Assembly: GCF_001418135.1 (NCBI RefSeq)
Contig: NZ_LIPQ01000103.1
Coordinates: 1-64,000 of the forward strand
Direction: 5' to 3'
DNA length: 64,000 bases
Source of the DNA: Streptomyces aureus
Lineage (GTDB): Bacteria; Actinomycetota; Actinomycetes; Streptomycetales; Streptomycetaceae
Below the pieces are notes generated by a model. It did not search any database and had not been told where the DNA came from. It saw nothing but the letters and a program-made list of their open reading frames with translations. A program made the translations under genes and the position numbers. How positions within the stretch are numbered: the stretch's first letter is position 1; every line of letters starts with the position of its first letter. Below are positions 32,483-41,425 of the stretch, in pieces.

Positions 32483-35400
32483 GTGCGTCAGCATGCAGGC
32501 TCTGGGTCCCGGGGGAGGGGATTCCAGTTGGCCGGCAGGTCCGCCCGAGGACTCCTGCCCCTGGCCCTTGTGGCCACCCTCATATCCGCGGCGCCGGCCG
32601 CCGTCGCCGAACCGGTGGCGCCACCGCTCTCCGACCGGGCCAAGGTGCTTCAGGCCTGGAAGACCTCGAGCCCGGCCGTTCGCGCGGCTGCGGAGGAGGC
32701 CCTCACCGGCACCGATGCGAAGGTCAGGGAGTACCTGGCCGACGGTGAGAGAATCGCTGAGGAACTCGACCGGCGTGAGGCTGCCCTCACGCTCGTCACC
32801 GAGGCCGGACCGGAGGTGAGTGCGGCTGCGGCCGTGGCTCTCGAGGGCACTTCGGAGCAGCTGAGCGCCTTCATGCAGGACGGCTGGAAGCAGCCCCTGG
32901 AAGAGGACCAGAGGGTCGCCGCAGCACGCGCGACCGAGGCCGGCGGGCCCGTGGGCCGCGAGGCCGGCGATGCGGCGATGAACGGCACCATCGACGACAT
33001 CCGTGCCTTCCTGAACGAGGGCCAGCACACGAGCCGTGACGAGGACGCCCGTCTGCGCGTCGCCCAGATCGAGACGGCGGGAGGTCCGGCCACCAAGCGT
33101 GCCGCGGCCGCCGCCCTGAACGCGGGCATCACGGAAGTACGGGATTTCCTCGCCTACGGGCAGTACATCACCCGTGCCCAGGACCAGGAACACGCGAGCA
33201 TCAGCGACCTGGCCAAGCAGACCTCGGATGCGGCCGTCGCCGCTGAGAAGGCCAAGGCCAGTGCGGAGGAGCAGGCCAAGAAGGCTGAGGTCGCGGCGGG
33301 TCTGGCGAAGAAGGAAGCCGCGACGGCCGCGGCCGAGACCCTGGCCGCAGCGGAGGACGCGGACAAGGCCGAGGACGCGGCACGCCGGGCAGCGGAGTCC
33401 GCCCGCCGTGCCGCCGCAGCTGCGAAGACCGCCATCTCGGCGGCCCGCGCCGCCAACGCCGCAGCCCAGACCGCGATCGCCGCGGCGTCCAACGCCGCGA
33501 CCGCGGCCCAACGCGCCTCGCAGGCGGCCAGCGACGCGTGGTCGGCCGCGGCTTCCGGAAAGGTCAACGAGAAGGCGGCGGCTGACGCGCTGAAGGCCGC
33601 GACGGACGCCGAGAAGATCGCCAATACCCTCACGGCGATGCTCAAGACGGCCATCGCGGCGAAGAACTCGCTGACCGCGGCGCTCGAGGCCATCGAGGAC
33701 ATGAAGGATGCATCGGCCAGCGCGAATGCCGCAGCCGGACATGCCGCCAAGGCAGGCGCCGACGCGAGCAGGGCCAAGGCGGCGGCAGCAGCGGCGGAGC
33801 GGCACGCCGCCGAAGCCAAGCGTGCCTCCCAGGAGGCGCAGCGCCACGCGGACAACGCCGTCTCCGCCGCCACCGAAGCCCGCGACGCCGCTTTGTCCTC
33901 CGCCGCCCACGCACGCAAGGCCGCGGAGGCGGCTCGCAAGGCGAGCGAACACGCGGGCGATGCCAAGGCCGCGGCTGACGCGGCGAAGGTCAACGCCGCG
34001 GAGGCCGCGAAGGCCGCGCAGGCGGCCACCGATGCGGTCACCAAGGCGCAGGACGTCCAGGCCGCCACCCGCAAGGGCGAGGCCGAGGAGATCACCGCCC
34101 GCACGGCGCTGCTGGTCAACGAGGCCCGCGACGCCAAGGAAGTCACCGACGTCGCCAAGGCGGAGATCGCCAAGGTCGCGCAGGAGGCCCTCAAGCTGCA
34201 GGCCGATTTCGACACCCTCGCCACTGAAGCGGCCAAGCCTGATGCGCAGCCTGCGCAGATCGCCGCCAACGGCCGGCGCATGGCCATGACGGCCCTGCAG
34301 ATCCGTGGTCCCTGGAGCCGGGCGGCAGCCGAGGTCGCGCTCACCGGCGACGACAGCGCCGTCCTCGCCTACGCGCGCTCCGGCTGGAAGCAGGCAGAGG
34401 AGGAAGACGAACGCGAAGCCGTCAACGTCCTTGCCGAGCAGTCTCCCTACGAGGACGTCCGCACGGCCGCGACCGCGGCCCTGTCAGGCACCCCGGACCA
34501 GGTCCACGCGTTCCTCATCGCCGGCCAGTACCAGGTGGCCGCCGACGACAACCGTGTGCAGGTGGCCCGCGTCGCCCAAGCCGGCGGTGACGTCGTCAAG
34601 GAGGACGCGCAAGCCGCCCTGGACGCCGCCGACCCCAAGGCTCTCGACACGTTCCTCACCCACGGCCAGCACCAGGCACGGATCGAGGACTACCGCATCG
34701 AGGCCGCCCGGCTCGCCGGCGGGACACCTGAGGTCAAGGCGGCGGCGGAGGTGGCTCTGGCCAGCCCCGACACCCACCTGACCGCCTTCATCACCTCCGG
34801 CCGTCACAAGGCCACCCGTCGCGACGAGCTCAACGCCGCGCACATCGAGCAGATCACGTCCATCCTCGCCACCGCGGCCCAGACCGCTGCGCTGGCCCAC
34901 AAGTCGGCCTACGATGCGGCCGCGGCTGCCGAAACGGCCCAGGGCCATTCGGATCTCGCTGCCGGTCACGCCAGGACCGCTACCGCGTTCGCCACCGAGG
35001 CTCAGGGCCACGCCGCCCGGGCCCAGCAGGCCGCCGACCGCGCGAGCGCGTCGGCGAAGTCCGCGGTGGCCTCCGCCGCAGCCGCCCGCAAGGCCGAAGC
35101 GGAGGCCGCCGCCAGCGCCCGCAAGGCCCGGAACGCGGCCATCTCCGCCGAGGCCAGCTACAGCGCCGCCCAGGGGTATGCCGCCAGTGCGTTCCGGGCG
35201 GCCGAGCAAGCTCGGCAGTCCGCCCTGAACGCCGGTCAGAGTGCCACCGAGGCCTACGCCACGTTCCGCTCGACGGTCGTCCGCTACCAGACCGAGCGCT
35301 ACACCGCCGAACAGCAGAGCCTCCTCGACCAGCGCATGGCCGCGCACAAGTTCGCCGCAGAGCTGGAAGCGATGGCGGACGGCGGGGGGTCCTCTGAGTG

Positions 35401-36484
35401 GAACGAGTTCATCCTGGCGCTGGCCACCAACCAGATCCCGCCCGGCATGAGCATCAAGGAGTACATCCACTTCAAGCTGGACATCATGGGGGTTCTGCCC
35501 GTCGTCGGGGAGCCCGCTGACGCCATCAACTGCATTGCCTACTCCGTCGAATCCAACCTGTCCAAGTACGGGTTGGGCAACAAGGACGCGGCCAAGGACG
35601 CCGTTCTGTCCTGCGCCGCCATGATCCCTTTCGGGGGCTGGGCCGCCGCCGCCCTCAAGGGCCTGGGCTGGGGCAAGAAGTTCGGCGTCAAGTTCGACGA
35701 CATCTTCGAGAAGATCGGCAACGTCCTCAAGCGGGACCCCCCCTGCAACAGTTTTCCGGCCGGTACCCGGGTGCTCATGGGTGACGGCACGGCCGTCCCC
35801 ATCGAGGACGTCCGCACGGGTGACGCGGTGCAGGCGACCGATCCGCTGACCGGGGAGTCCGGACCGCGGCGCGTGGACGCCACCATCTACACTCCCGAGG
35901 ACCGCGACTTCACGGACATCACCCTGGACGCGGCCGTCGGCGGGGGCAGCCTCACCGCGACCGGGAACCACCCGTTCTGGTCGGACAAGTCCAGGAAGTG
36001 GGCGGAAGCCGCCAGCCTCAACCCGGGCGACGAACTACGCCTCCCCGACGGTGACACGGCACCGATCGCCAAGGTCCACCACTGGAAGGGCCTCCAGCCC
36101 GCCTACAACCTGACGGTCAACGACCTCAGCACGTACTACGTGCTGGCAGGTAGCACCCCGGTTCTGGTCCACAACAACCGGTGCCTGATCGCTGACGCCA
36201 CCGGCCCGCAGGGTGAAGTACTCTGGCTCCCCAAGGGCCGGAAGGCGATTTCCACGGCCAATTCAGGCAAGGGTTGGTTCTACGAGATCAAGGCCGCCGA
36301 GGCCAAAGCCAACGGGTTCCACAAGGACGTCAGGTACGTGCGCGTCATGGATCCCGTGACCGAGGGGACCCATAAGTACCCCAACGGTTACATAACGTAT
36401 GTGAACGAGGCCGGCCAGTTCGTCAACCCGCACACAGGTCAAACCGTTGGCAAAGCAGACAAGTACTGGCATATATCTCTGTGA
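32483..36484 (+). CDS. Polymorphic toxin with ALF repeats, coiled coil, Hint domain and C-terminal toxin
   Basis: This 1333-residue secreted protein starts at GTG 32483 behind GGAAGAGAAGAA. Signal: LLPLALVATLISAAPAAVA. Residues about 48-235 hold four ALF repeats (AALTGTDAKVREYLADGERI, AAMNGTIDDIRAFLNEGQHT). Residues 239-570 are an Ala-rich coiled coil, 598-792 four more ALF repeats, and 793-950 a second coil. Residues 960-1087 are a pre-toxin region (IMGVLPVVGEPADAINC). Residues 1088-1232 are a Hint autoprocessing domain: Cys1088 in CNSFPAGTRVLMGDG, TGNHPFWSDKSRKW, and the terminal VLVHNN. The last 100 residues (1234-1333) are the presumed toxin, with GKGWFYEIKAAEAKANGF and YPNGYITYVNEAGQFVNPHT. 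The product would be cut at His-Asn to release the toxin. Confidence 0.88.
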   Translation: MRQHAGSGSRGRGFQLAGRSARGLLPLALVATLISAAPAAVAEPVAPPLSDRAKVLQAWKTSSPAVRAAAEEALTGTDAKVREYLADGERIAEELDRREAALTLVTEAGPEVSAAAAVALEGTSEQLSAFMQDGWKQPLEEDQRVAAARATEAGGPVGREAGDAAMNGTIDDIRAFLNEGQHTSRDEDARLRVAQIETAGGPATKRAAAAALNAGITEVRDFLAYGQYITRAQDQEHASISDLAKQTSDAAVAAEKAKASAEEQAKKAEVAAGLAKKEAATAAAETLAAAEDADKAEDAARRAAESARRAAAAAKTAISAARAANAAAQTAIAAASNAATAAQRASQAASDAWSAAASGKVNEKAAADALKAATDAEKIANTLTAMLKTAIAAKNSLTAALEAIEDMKDASASANAAAGHAAKAGADASRAKAAAAAAERHAAEAKRASQEAQRHADNAVSAATEARDAALSSAAHARKAAEAARKASEHAGDAKAAADAAKVNAAEAAKAAQAATDAVTKAQDVQAATRKGEAEEITARTALLVNEARDAKEVTDVAKAEIAKVAQEALKLQADFDTLATEAAKPDAQPAQIAANGRRMAMTALQIRGPWSRAAAEVALTGDDSAVLAYARSGWKQAEEEDEREAVNVLAEQSPYEDVRTAATAALSGTPDQVHAFLIAGQYQVAADDNRVQVARVAQAGGDVVKEDAQAALDAADPKALDTFLTHGQHQARIEDYRIEAARLAGGTPEVKAAAEVALASPDTHLTAFITSGRHKATRRDELNAAHIEQITSILATAAQTAALAHKSAYDAAAAAETAQGHSDLAAGHARTATAFATEAQGHAARAQQAADRASASAKSAVASAAAARKAEAEAAASARKARNAAISAEASYSAAQGYAASAFRAAEQARQSALNAGQSATEAYATFRSTVVRYQTERYTAEQQSLLDQRMAAHKFAAELEAMADGGGSSEWNEFILALATNQIPPGMSIKEYIHFKLDIMGVLPVVGEPADAINCIAYSVESNLSKYGLGNKDAAKDAVLSCAAMIPFGGWAAAALKGLGWGKKFGVKFDDIFEKIGNVLKRDPPCNSFPAGTRVLMGDGTAVPIEDVRTGDAVQATDPLTGESGPRRVDATIYTPEDRDFTDITLDAAVGGGSLTATGNHPFWSDKSRKWAEAASLNPGDELRLPDGDTAPIAKVHHWKGLQPAYNLTVNDLSTYYVLAGSTPVLVHNNRCLIADATGPQGEVLWLPKGRKAISTANSGKGWFYEIKAAEAKANGFHKDVRYVRVMDPVTEGTHKYPNGYITYVNEAGQFVNPHTGQTVGKADKYWHISL

Positions 36485-37005
36485 TGACAACTATGGAAGA
36501 CCTCTACAGCCTGCAGCACTATCGACGCGCTCTCGAGACCGTCGAATGCGATCCGCTGACGAGATCAGACGCACTGCATGATGTGCAGCTGCTGGAAGCC
36601 AGGGTAGGTCCGACAGTCAATCAGGCGGCGCTTCTCTTCGACATGAGAACCGCATCGTTCTTCCCGTCGGGGAATGCCGCTCTGATCGTCTTCCGGGGGC
36701 TCAGGTCTCTGCGATGGGACGGAATGCCGCAGGATTCTAAGCTGATGGCGTTCACGGTGACATCAAGCCGGCCGCGCGTCGCGCCGACGGGTGAGATCTC
36801 TTTCGAGATGGACTTCTTTCCCGATGGAAATCTTGCTGTGAGCGGCGATTGCGCGGACTTCTACCTGCTCCAGGTGGAGGGAATCCCGGAGGCCCCGCCT
36901 CTTTATCTCGAACGAAGCCTCGAGCACGTGCGATCGGACCTCCCCTCGTGGGATTCGCAGTGCGAGGTGCTGCAATCAAGCACTCTTCCGCAGGCAATCG
37001 GGTGA
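36484..37005 (+). CDS. Candidate immunity protein for the ALF/Hint toxin
   Basis: This 173-residue cytoplasmic protein starts at an ATG that overlaps the toxin stop by one base (TGATG), so translation is coupled. The sequence (MTTMEDLYSLQHYRRALETV, DPLTRSDALHDVQLLEARVG, DMRTASFFPSGNAALIVFRG, GDCADFYLLQVEGIP) is a soluble alpha/beta protein with no family recognised. Coupling to the end of a polymorphic toxin gene is the usual position of the cognate immunity gene; the assignment rests on that. An alternative GTG at 36481 is in frame. Confidence 0.72.
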   Translation: MTTMEDLYSLQHYRRALETVECDPLTRSDALHDVQLLEARVGPTVNQAALLFDMRTASFFPSGNAALIVFRGLRSLRWDGMPQDSKLMAFTVTSSRPRVAPTGEISFEMDFFPDGNLAVSGDCADFYLLQVEGIPEAPPLYLERSLEHVRSDLPSWDSQCEVLQSSTLPQAIG

Positions 37006-37085
37006 GGCCTGGCCTGCTCGGGCGCATCGCTCGCGCTGAGCCCGGGTGAGGCCTTGCCTGCTCGGGCGCATCGCTCGCGCTGAGC
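37000..37085. repeat. Tandem duplication at the end of the immunity gene
   Basis: A 42-bp unit starting GGGTGAGGCCTGGCC and ending CGCGCTGAGC (37000-37041) is repeated at 37044-37085 with one difference (period 44). The first copy includes the immunity gene's final codon and stop. Confidence 0.85.
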
Positions 37086-37104
37086 GTACGTAAAGGGGCG
37101 GTGT

Positions 37105-37133
37105 CGGCGCCGACGGTTAAGCCGTCGGCGCCG
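37105..37133 (+). terminator. Terminator of the toxin-immunity operon
   Basis: CGGCGCCGACGG (37105-37116), loop TTAAG, CCGTCGGCGCCG (37122-37133): a perfect 12-bp stem 100 bp after the immunity stop. It also faces the minus-strand sortase remnant. Confidence 0.75.
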
Positions 37134-37263
37134 GCAGACCGGCTCGTCCTCGCCACCCCAGCACCCTCACAAGCAGCATGATCGGCTGGACAGGCACGGA
37201 CGCCTCCGATGACCGCCGTCGGGTGTGGGCGGTACTGTCCACCGAACGCCCGCGCTCCCGCAC

Positions 37264-37640
37264 TTATCGGAGCGCCGGTCCGGCGAGGGTGTCACGGTGG
37301 CCGACGAGGACGGCCGTGCCGGTTTCACCGGGTGAGGGGCCTGCCTTGGGCCGGCCCGCCGTCATCGGCCTGTTCAGTGGTGGGGCCCCAAGTCGTCCAC
37401 GCTTGTCGAGGCTGAGAGGGGTGATGGGCTCCTCGACGAAGATGGCGGGGATGGCGACATCCACCGGCCGTGAGCGCTGAAGAGGCGTGGGCGCGGCCGG
37501 CGAGACCGGTGGAGCGCCGCGGCCCGCGGCATCGTCGGCACGGACGGCGACGGCCGGGGGCCGAGTTCGTCGGTCAAGTCCGAGCAGGCCGACACGAGGC
37601 CTGCCAGCGACGCGAACGTCACCGACAAGGTCATCGTGAG
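37264..37640 (-). pseudogene. Class E/F-like sortase, truncated and frameshifted
   Basis: The N-terminal membrane segment (MTLSVTFASLAGLVSA) is in one frame. After a shift near 37500 the sortase core begins: RPVDVAIPAIFVEEPITPLS, RGRLGAPPLNRPMTAGRPKA, ETGTAVLVGHRDTLAGP. It stops right after the catalytic His motif. The TLxTC cysteine and the Arg are missing. It cannot be active. Confidence 0.65.
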
Positions 37641-37654
37641 TCGGCAGGCGCGAC

Positions 37655-38116
37655 TCGGCCCCCGCCGCCGTGGGGGTCGGCGGTGCTTGCTTGGCCTTGC
37701 CGAGGGCACGACGCACGGCGGACCGGCGGACCACGACCACTGCGATGCCCAGCGCACCGGCGGTCAGCGCGGCACTCGACCCGAAGTTCGACTCCTCCTC
37801 GGCGCTGAGCGTCTCAAGGTCCGGGACACCGCCGCCGCCCGCGGGGACGGCGCCGGAGGGCTGCTGGTAGCCCGATCCGGCGTTGATCTCCGCGGCAGGC
37901 CTGCTGCTCGGGCTGGCCGGACGGGTTCGGGCCCTGGCCCGCGGCACGGCCGTCACAGTCGATTTCGAAGCTTCTGTTCTTGGGGCCGGATGGGACCGTC
38001 CAGACGAGCTGGTAGGTGCCTTCCGGCAGGAGGTACCGCTCGCTGCGCGCCGCGCCGTTGACCAGCGGCAGCGTGCAGACCAGGTGTCGCCCGGCGGCAC
38101 GGTCGGCGGCTGCCAC
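37655..38116 (-). pseudogene. Surface protein fossil upstream of the sortase
   Basis: Pieces in two frames read RYLLPEGTYQLVWTVPSGPK, NRSFEIDCDG and then LETLSAEEESNFGSSAALTA with a membrane segment and basic end (GIAVVVVRRSAVRRALGKAK). A secreted domain, linker, hydrophobic segment and Arg/Lys tail next to a sortase is typical of a sortase substrate; the LPxTG-like motif itself is not clear. Confidence 0.5.
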
Positions 38117-38119
38117 GGG

Positions 38120-38712
38120 GACACCGTTTCGCCGACCGGACCCGGGCCAACCACGCGACCATGCACGAACTGCTGGCGGGCGGACTCAGCCGGAGGGCAA
38201 TCGGCCGCCAACTCCGCATGACCTCGCGCACCGTCAAACTCTTCGCCGACGCAGCCACCCCGGAGGACCTCTTTCGCGGGCAGTGGCAGGGCCGGCCATC
38301 CAAGCTGGACGCGTTCAAGCCCTACCTGGATGACCGCCGGAATCAGGGCTGCACCAACGCTTGGGCAGTATGGGAAGAGATCGCGCCACTTGGCTATCAG
38401 GGCAGCTACCAGCGCGTTCGCGCCTACTTCCGTAAGAAGCGGATCTCTCCCAACCCGATCACAGCTCGGCCACCATCACCCCGCGTCGTCGCCGGCTGGA
38501 TCCTCCGGCGCCTCGAGACCCGCCTCCCCAGCCTCCACACTCTTGCCGCGGGCATCGAACGTGACCGCAATGCCGTCATCGCCGGGCTCACCCTGCCCTG
38601 GAACTCCGGCGTGGTCGAGGGGCACGTCAACCGGATCAAGATGCTCAAACGCCAGATGTTCGGTCGGACCGGCTTCGCTCTCCTGAAGAAGAGGGTTCTT
38701 CTGGCCAGCTGA
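38120..38712 (+). pseudogene. ISL3-family transposase with internal deletion
   Basis: The first part (MHELLAGGLSRRAIGRQLRM, TVKLFADAATPEDLFRGQWQ, RVRAYFRKKRISP) is the HTH region of an ISL3 enzyme. The last part (LPWNSGVVEGHVNRIKMLKR, QMFGRTGFALLKKRVLL) is its C-terminus. Only about 184 residues are left where roughly 500 are normal, so the DDE domain is largely gone though the frame is open. Confidence 0.75.
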
Positions 38713-38755
38713 CCACAGCCACCCGTAGGGTGACGGGGAACCAGAGAAGAGCACG

Positions 38756-39343
38756 ATGGATCCCCGCATACCCCGCCTGCGTCGCAAGCTGGCCGCGATC
38801 CCTTTCCAACCCCTGCGCAGTCACTCCTTCGGAGAAGAGCAACACAAGTTCCGCCTCGGTCCGAAGCTGGCGGAAGCACGCGTCGCTGCCTTCGAGGCCG
38901 AGCACTACATCGTCCTGCCCGACGCCTATCGGCAGTTCCTGACGCACATCGGCGGCTCAGGCGCGGCGCCGTTCTATGGCCTCGTGCCGCTGGAGCGATG
39001 TTCCCTGCGGGGCATGAATCCGCGCGGAGAACCAGGGGCACCCCGCGGCTTCGACGGCAGAGACCCCAGGGCCCACGGACGCGACCTCTTCCTCCACATC
39101 ATCGAGATGGGCTGCACCGACGTGTGCCTCATCGCGGTGACCGGGCCCCTCACTGGCCGCGTCCTCATCGGTAACAGCGACGGGTACTGGGGCCCTAACG
39201 TCTCCTCAGCCACCGACTTCCTCGACTGGTACGAACGCTGGCTCAACCACATGAGCGCCGGACGCGACAACCGCGCCCTGGAACTCACTTCGCCAAGGCT
39301 TCGCGCTCATCCAAACCGCCATCGCCTGGCTCCGAAGATCTAA
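38756..39343 (+). CDS. SMI1/KNR4 (SUKH) family protein
   Basis: This 195-residue protein starts MDPRIPRLRRKLAAIPFQPL. SUKH hallmarks are in order: PKLAEARVAAFEAEHYIVLP, DAYRQFLTHIGGSGAAPFYG, LVPLERC, LIAVTGPLTGRVLIGNSDGY and ATDFLDWYERWLNHM at the end. It is most probably an immunity protein without its toxin. It starts 43 bp after the ISL3 remnant, again directly behind an IS end. The last 20 residues (RLRAHPNRHRLAPKI) may be frayed. Confidence 0.85.
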   Translation: MDPRIPRLRRKLAAIPFQPLRSHSFGEEQHKFRLGPKLAEARVAAFEAEHYIVLPDAYRQFLTHIGGSGAAPFYGLVPLERCSLRGMNPRGEPGAPRGFDGRDPRAHGRDLFLHIIEMGCTDVCLIAVTGPLTGRVLIGNSDGYWGPNVSSATDFLDWYERWLNHMSAGRDNRALELTSPRLRAHPNRHRLAPKI

Positions 39344-39572
39344 TCTCCGTAATCGCTCCACGGAAAGTGAGCCAGAACCATTTCTCGTGAGCATCAGCAC
39401 CGCTCAAGATCGCCAAGTGCTGCCCAAAACACTGACCAAACGCAGCTCTGCACGTGAACGAAGCCAGCCTGTCCCTGCCTGATGTTGAGGCCACGGGATC
39501 ACACCGGGGGCAGGCGCCATGCGCACCGACTGCGGTGCGCAGCAGTAGAAAACCCGCCAAGGAGATACCCGC

Positions 39573-40004
39573 ATGAAGGTGACCCGCCGCGCCCTCGTGG
39601 CTGCCGCCACGGCCGTGCTCGCCGCCGTCGCGCTCGCCGCCTGCAGCCCCGAGTCGTCTGACTCGGCGCCGGCACAGTCGGCCACCACGCAGCCGACGAC
39701 CGCCGCGCCGACCACCGAGCCCACCCCGGCCCCGGAGACCACGGAGCCGACCGAGGGTGCGACCGAGGAGGCCCCGGCCGCCGAGACGGCCGAGGTCCCC
39801 GACGTCGTCGGCATGAACCACGCCGAGGCGCAGAGCCTGCTGCGCAGCAAGGGGTTCATGGTGAACGAGGAGGACGCCAGCCCGGAGGGCCGCATGATCC
39901 TGAACAACTCCAACTGGAAGGTGTGCAGCCAGGACCCGCAGCCGGGCGCGAAGGACACCCTGCGTGTCGCGATCTATTCGGTCAAGCTCGACGAGTCCTG
40001 CTGA
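39573..40004 (+). CDS. PASTA-domain lipoprotein
   Basis: This 143-residue protein starts behind AAGGAG. A lipoprotein signal (VLAAVALAACSP, lipobox LAAC) is followed by a Thr/Pro/Glu-rich linker (residues 25-72) and one PASTA domain: VPDVVGMNHAEAQSLLRSKG, FMVNEEDASPEGRMI, CSQDPQPGAKDTLRVAIY. PASTA domains bind peptidoglycan fragments or beta-lactams; a single domain on a lipoprotein is common in Streptomyces. A small gene follows after 71 bp. Confidence 0.88.
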   Translation: MKVTRRALVAAATAVLAAVALAACSPESSDSAPAQSATTQPTTAAPTTEPTPAPETTEPTEGATEEAPAAETAEVPDVVGMNHAEAQSLLRSKGFMVNEEDASPEGRMILNNSNWKVCSQDPQPGAKDTLRVAIYSVKLDESC

Positions 40005-40075
40005 CGTGACAGTCGGGGGCCGTCGTGCCCGTCAGCGGCGGCCCCGCCCCCTTGACCCGCCGCAAGGAGTACCTG

Positions 40076-40219
40076 ATGTCCGCCCTTCCCTTCACGGACC
40101 CGGTCGAGACCGACCTGGCCTCTGGGGCGTCGCTCGAAGCGGTCGCCGCCCGGCACCCCGACCTGAGGGTGCTGGTCGAGGAGTTCGCCCGGCGCCTGAA
40201 CTGGCCGCCCTACCTGTAA
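40076..40219 (+). CDS. Small protein downstream of the PASTA lipoprotein
   Basis: This 47-residue frame (MSALPFTDPVETDLASGASL, ARHPDLRVLVEEFARRLNW) has a good AAGGAG ribosome site at 40063-40068. It has natural composition but no known family. The recombinase fossil starts directly behind its stop, so the 3' end may have been changed by that event. Confidence 0.5.
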   Translation: MSALPFTDPVETDLASGASLEAVAARHPDLRVLVEEFARRLNWPPYL

Positions 40220-40723
40220 AAGGTCGGGCCGAGCGTGTGCCGGCTCTGTCTCCCGTCTCCGCTCAGCCGCCTGGTCATCGCCTTGGTGGCCATTCACGCG
40301 CTGCCTGGTGAAGAGCTTCGCATGATTCCGACGAACGACCTCAACCTTGCTCGCGGCACTCTCGAAGTCCGCCGCGGCTTGCTGCGGCACACCCTCTACC
40401 TGGAGGAATTTACCCACCGACTCGCCAGTGAGTGGCTCGCCTATCGCCACCACCGCTGGCCGGCATCGGCGAATCCCTACCTTCTCGTCAGCCTGAGGAC
40501 AGCCCTCGACCCAGATCATCCGGTGGTCAGCAGAACATTGCTTCGCAGAACCCTCCCCAAGAACGTCACACTCGTCGGCCTGCGGCAGGACCGCATGCTC
40601 AACGAGGCGTTTGCCACCGGTGATCCCCTCAAGCAGATGCGGTTTTTCGGGATCACCGCGCAGACCGCCATGTGCCATGTCGGCGCCGCCTGCCCGGGGC
40701 GCACCGCGAAACTGCCCAGGTAG
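40220..40723 (+). pseudogene. Tyrosine recombinase C-terminal fragment
   Basis: The frame reads LVIALVAIHALPGEELRMIP, RHTLYLEEFTHRLASEWLAY, RHHRWPASANPYLLVS, LRQDRMLNEAFATGDPLKQM and RFFGITAQTAMCHVGAA. It follows the C-terminal part of a Streptomyces recombinase-like family. The nucleophilic Tyr expected after the TA-A-M step appears as Cys-His, and the N-terminal half is absent. It is not active. Confidence 0.55.
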
Positions 40724-40795
40724 CGGGCCCGCTCCGAGCCCGATGCCAGCTGAAAGCCCGTGGCGGGGTAGCAGTGGGTCCGGCATCATCCCCAT

Positions 40796-41425
40796 GTGAT
40801 TGTGATGCAGCCCGTTCTGGAGATCTCCGCCGCTGACGACTTCGCGCTCTGGCCGGTTGGCGAGCACGAGTCATATGGCTACCTCGTGCTGAACGGGGAG
40901 CTCACTCCGGCGGAGGTCGGCACGGCGGTTATGCAGATCGCCGACTGCAACGACTTCGAGCCGGAGGAGGAGCACGGGCCGCGCCCGACCGACCCGCTCG
41001 GCACATTCCTGCACGGGCTGCTCACCATGCCTGATCTGTTCGCCGCCGGAGGGTTCCGGGTGACCGAGAATGCCACCGGCACCGTCTTCGTCGAGCCGGG
41101 CTGCTGCAACGGCCTGGAGACCTGGCGGGACTGGCTGGAGGTGCTCGACGGCACCGGCTGCTCCTACTTCGGCCACGATCCGTCGTCGGTGGCCGAACGC
41201 GTTGGCGACATTGTCCGGCTGACGTTCGACGCTTACGGGTCGGACGGCAGCCCGGTGATCGAGCTGTCGGTGGACCAGGCCCGCAGGCTTGTCGCGGGCG
41301 CCCAGCAGGATTTGCAGGACTTCCTCGGTCTTGCCGGAATCTGGGCTGAACAACACCTGCCAGCAGACGCCGCCGCCATCACTGCCGCCCTGGCACGGGC
41401 ACTGGACCTGGCGCCCACACAATGA
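40796..41425 (+). CDS. Hypothetical protein, first gene of a coupled pair
   Basis: This 209-residue acidic protein starts at GTG 40796 (ATG at 40805 also possible). Segments GYLVLNGELTPAEVGTAVMQ, FVEPGCCNGLETWRDWLEVL and IELSVDQARRLVAGAQQDLQ are natural protein. The middle (a Cys-Cys followed by LETWRDW, then GHDPSSVAERVGDIVRL) occurs in other Streptomyces unknowns that I cannot name. It overlaps the next gene by four bases (ATGA), so the two products probably act together. Confidence 0.7.
   Translation: MIVMQPVLEISAADDFALWPVGEHESYGYLVLNGELTPAEVGTAVMQIADCNDFEPEEEHGPRPTDPLGTFLHGLLTMPDLFAAGGFRVTENATGTVFVEPGCCNGLETWRDWLEVLDGTGCSYFGHDPSSVAERVGDIVRLTFDAYGSDGSPVIELSVDQARRLVAGAQQDLQDFLGLAGIWAEQHLPADAAAITAALARALDLAPTQ

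Noticed and set aside
33154-34344. A membrane protein gene on the minus strand opposite the toxin
   Set aside because: The Ala/Ser-rich frame is the antisense image of the Ala-rich coiled coil.
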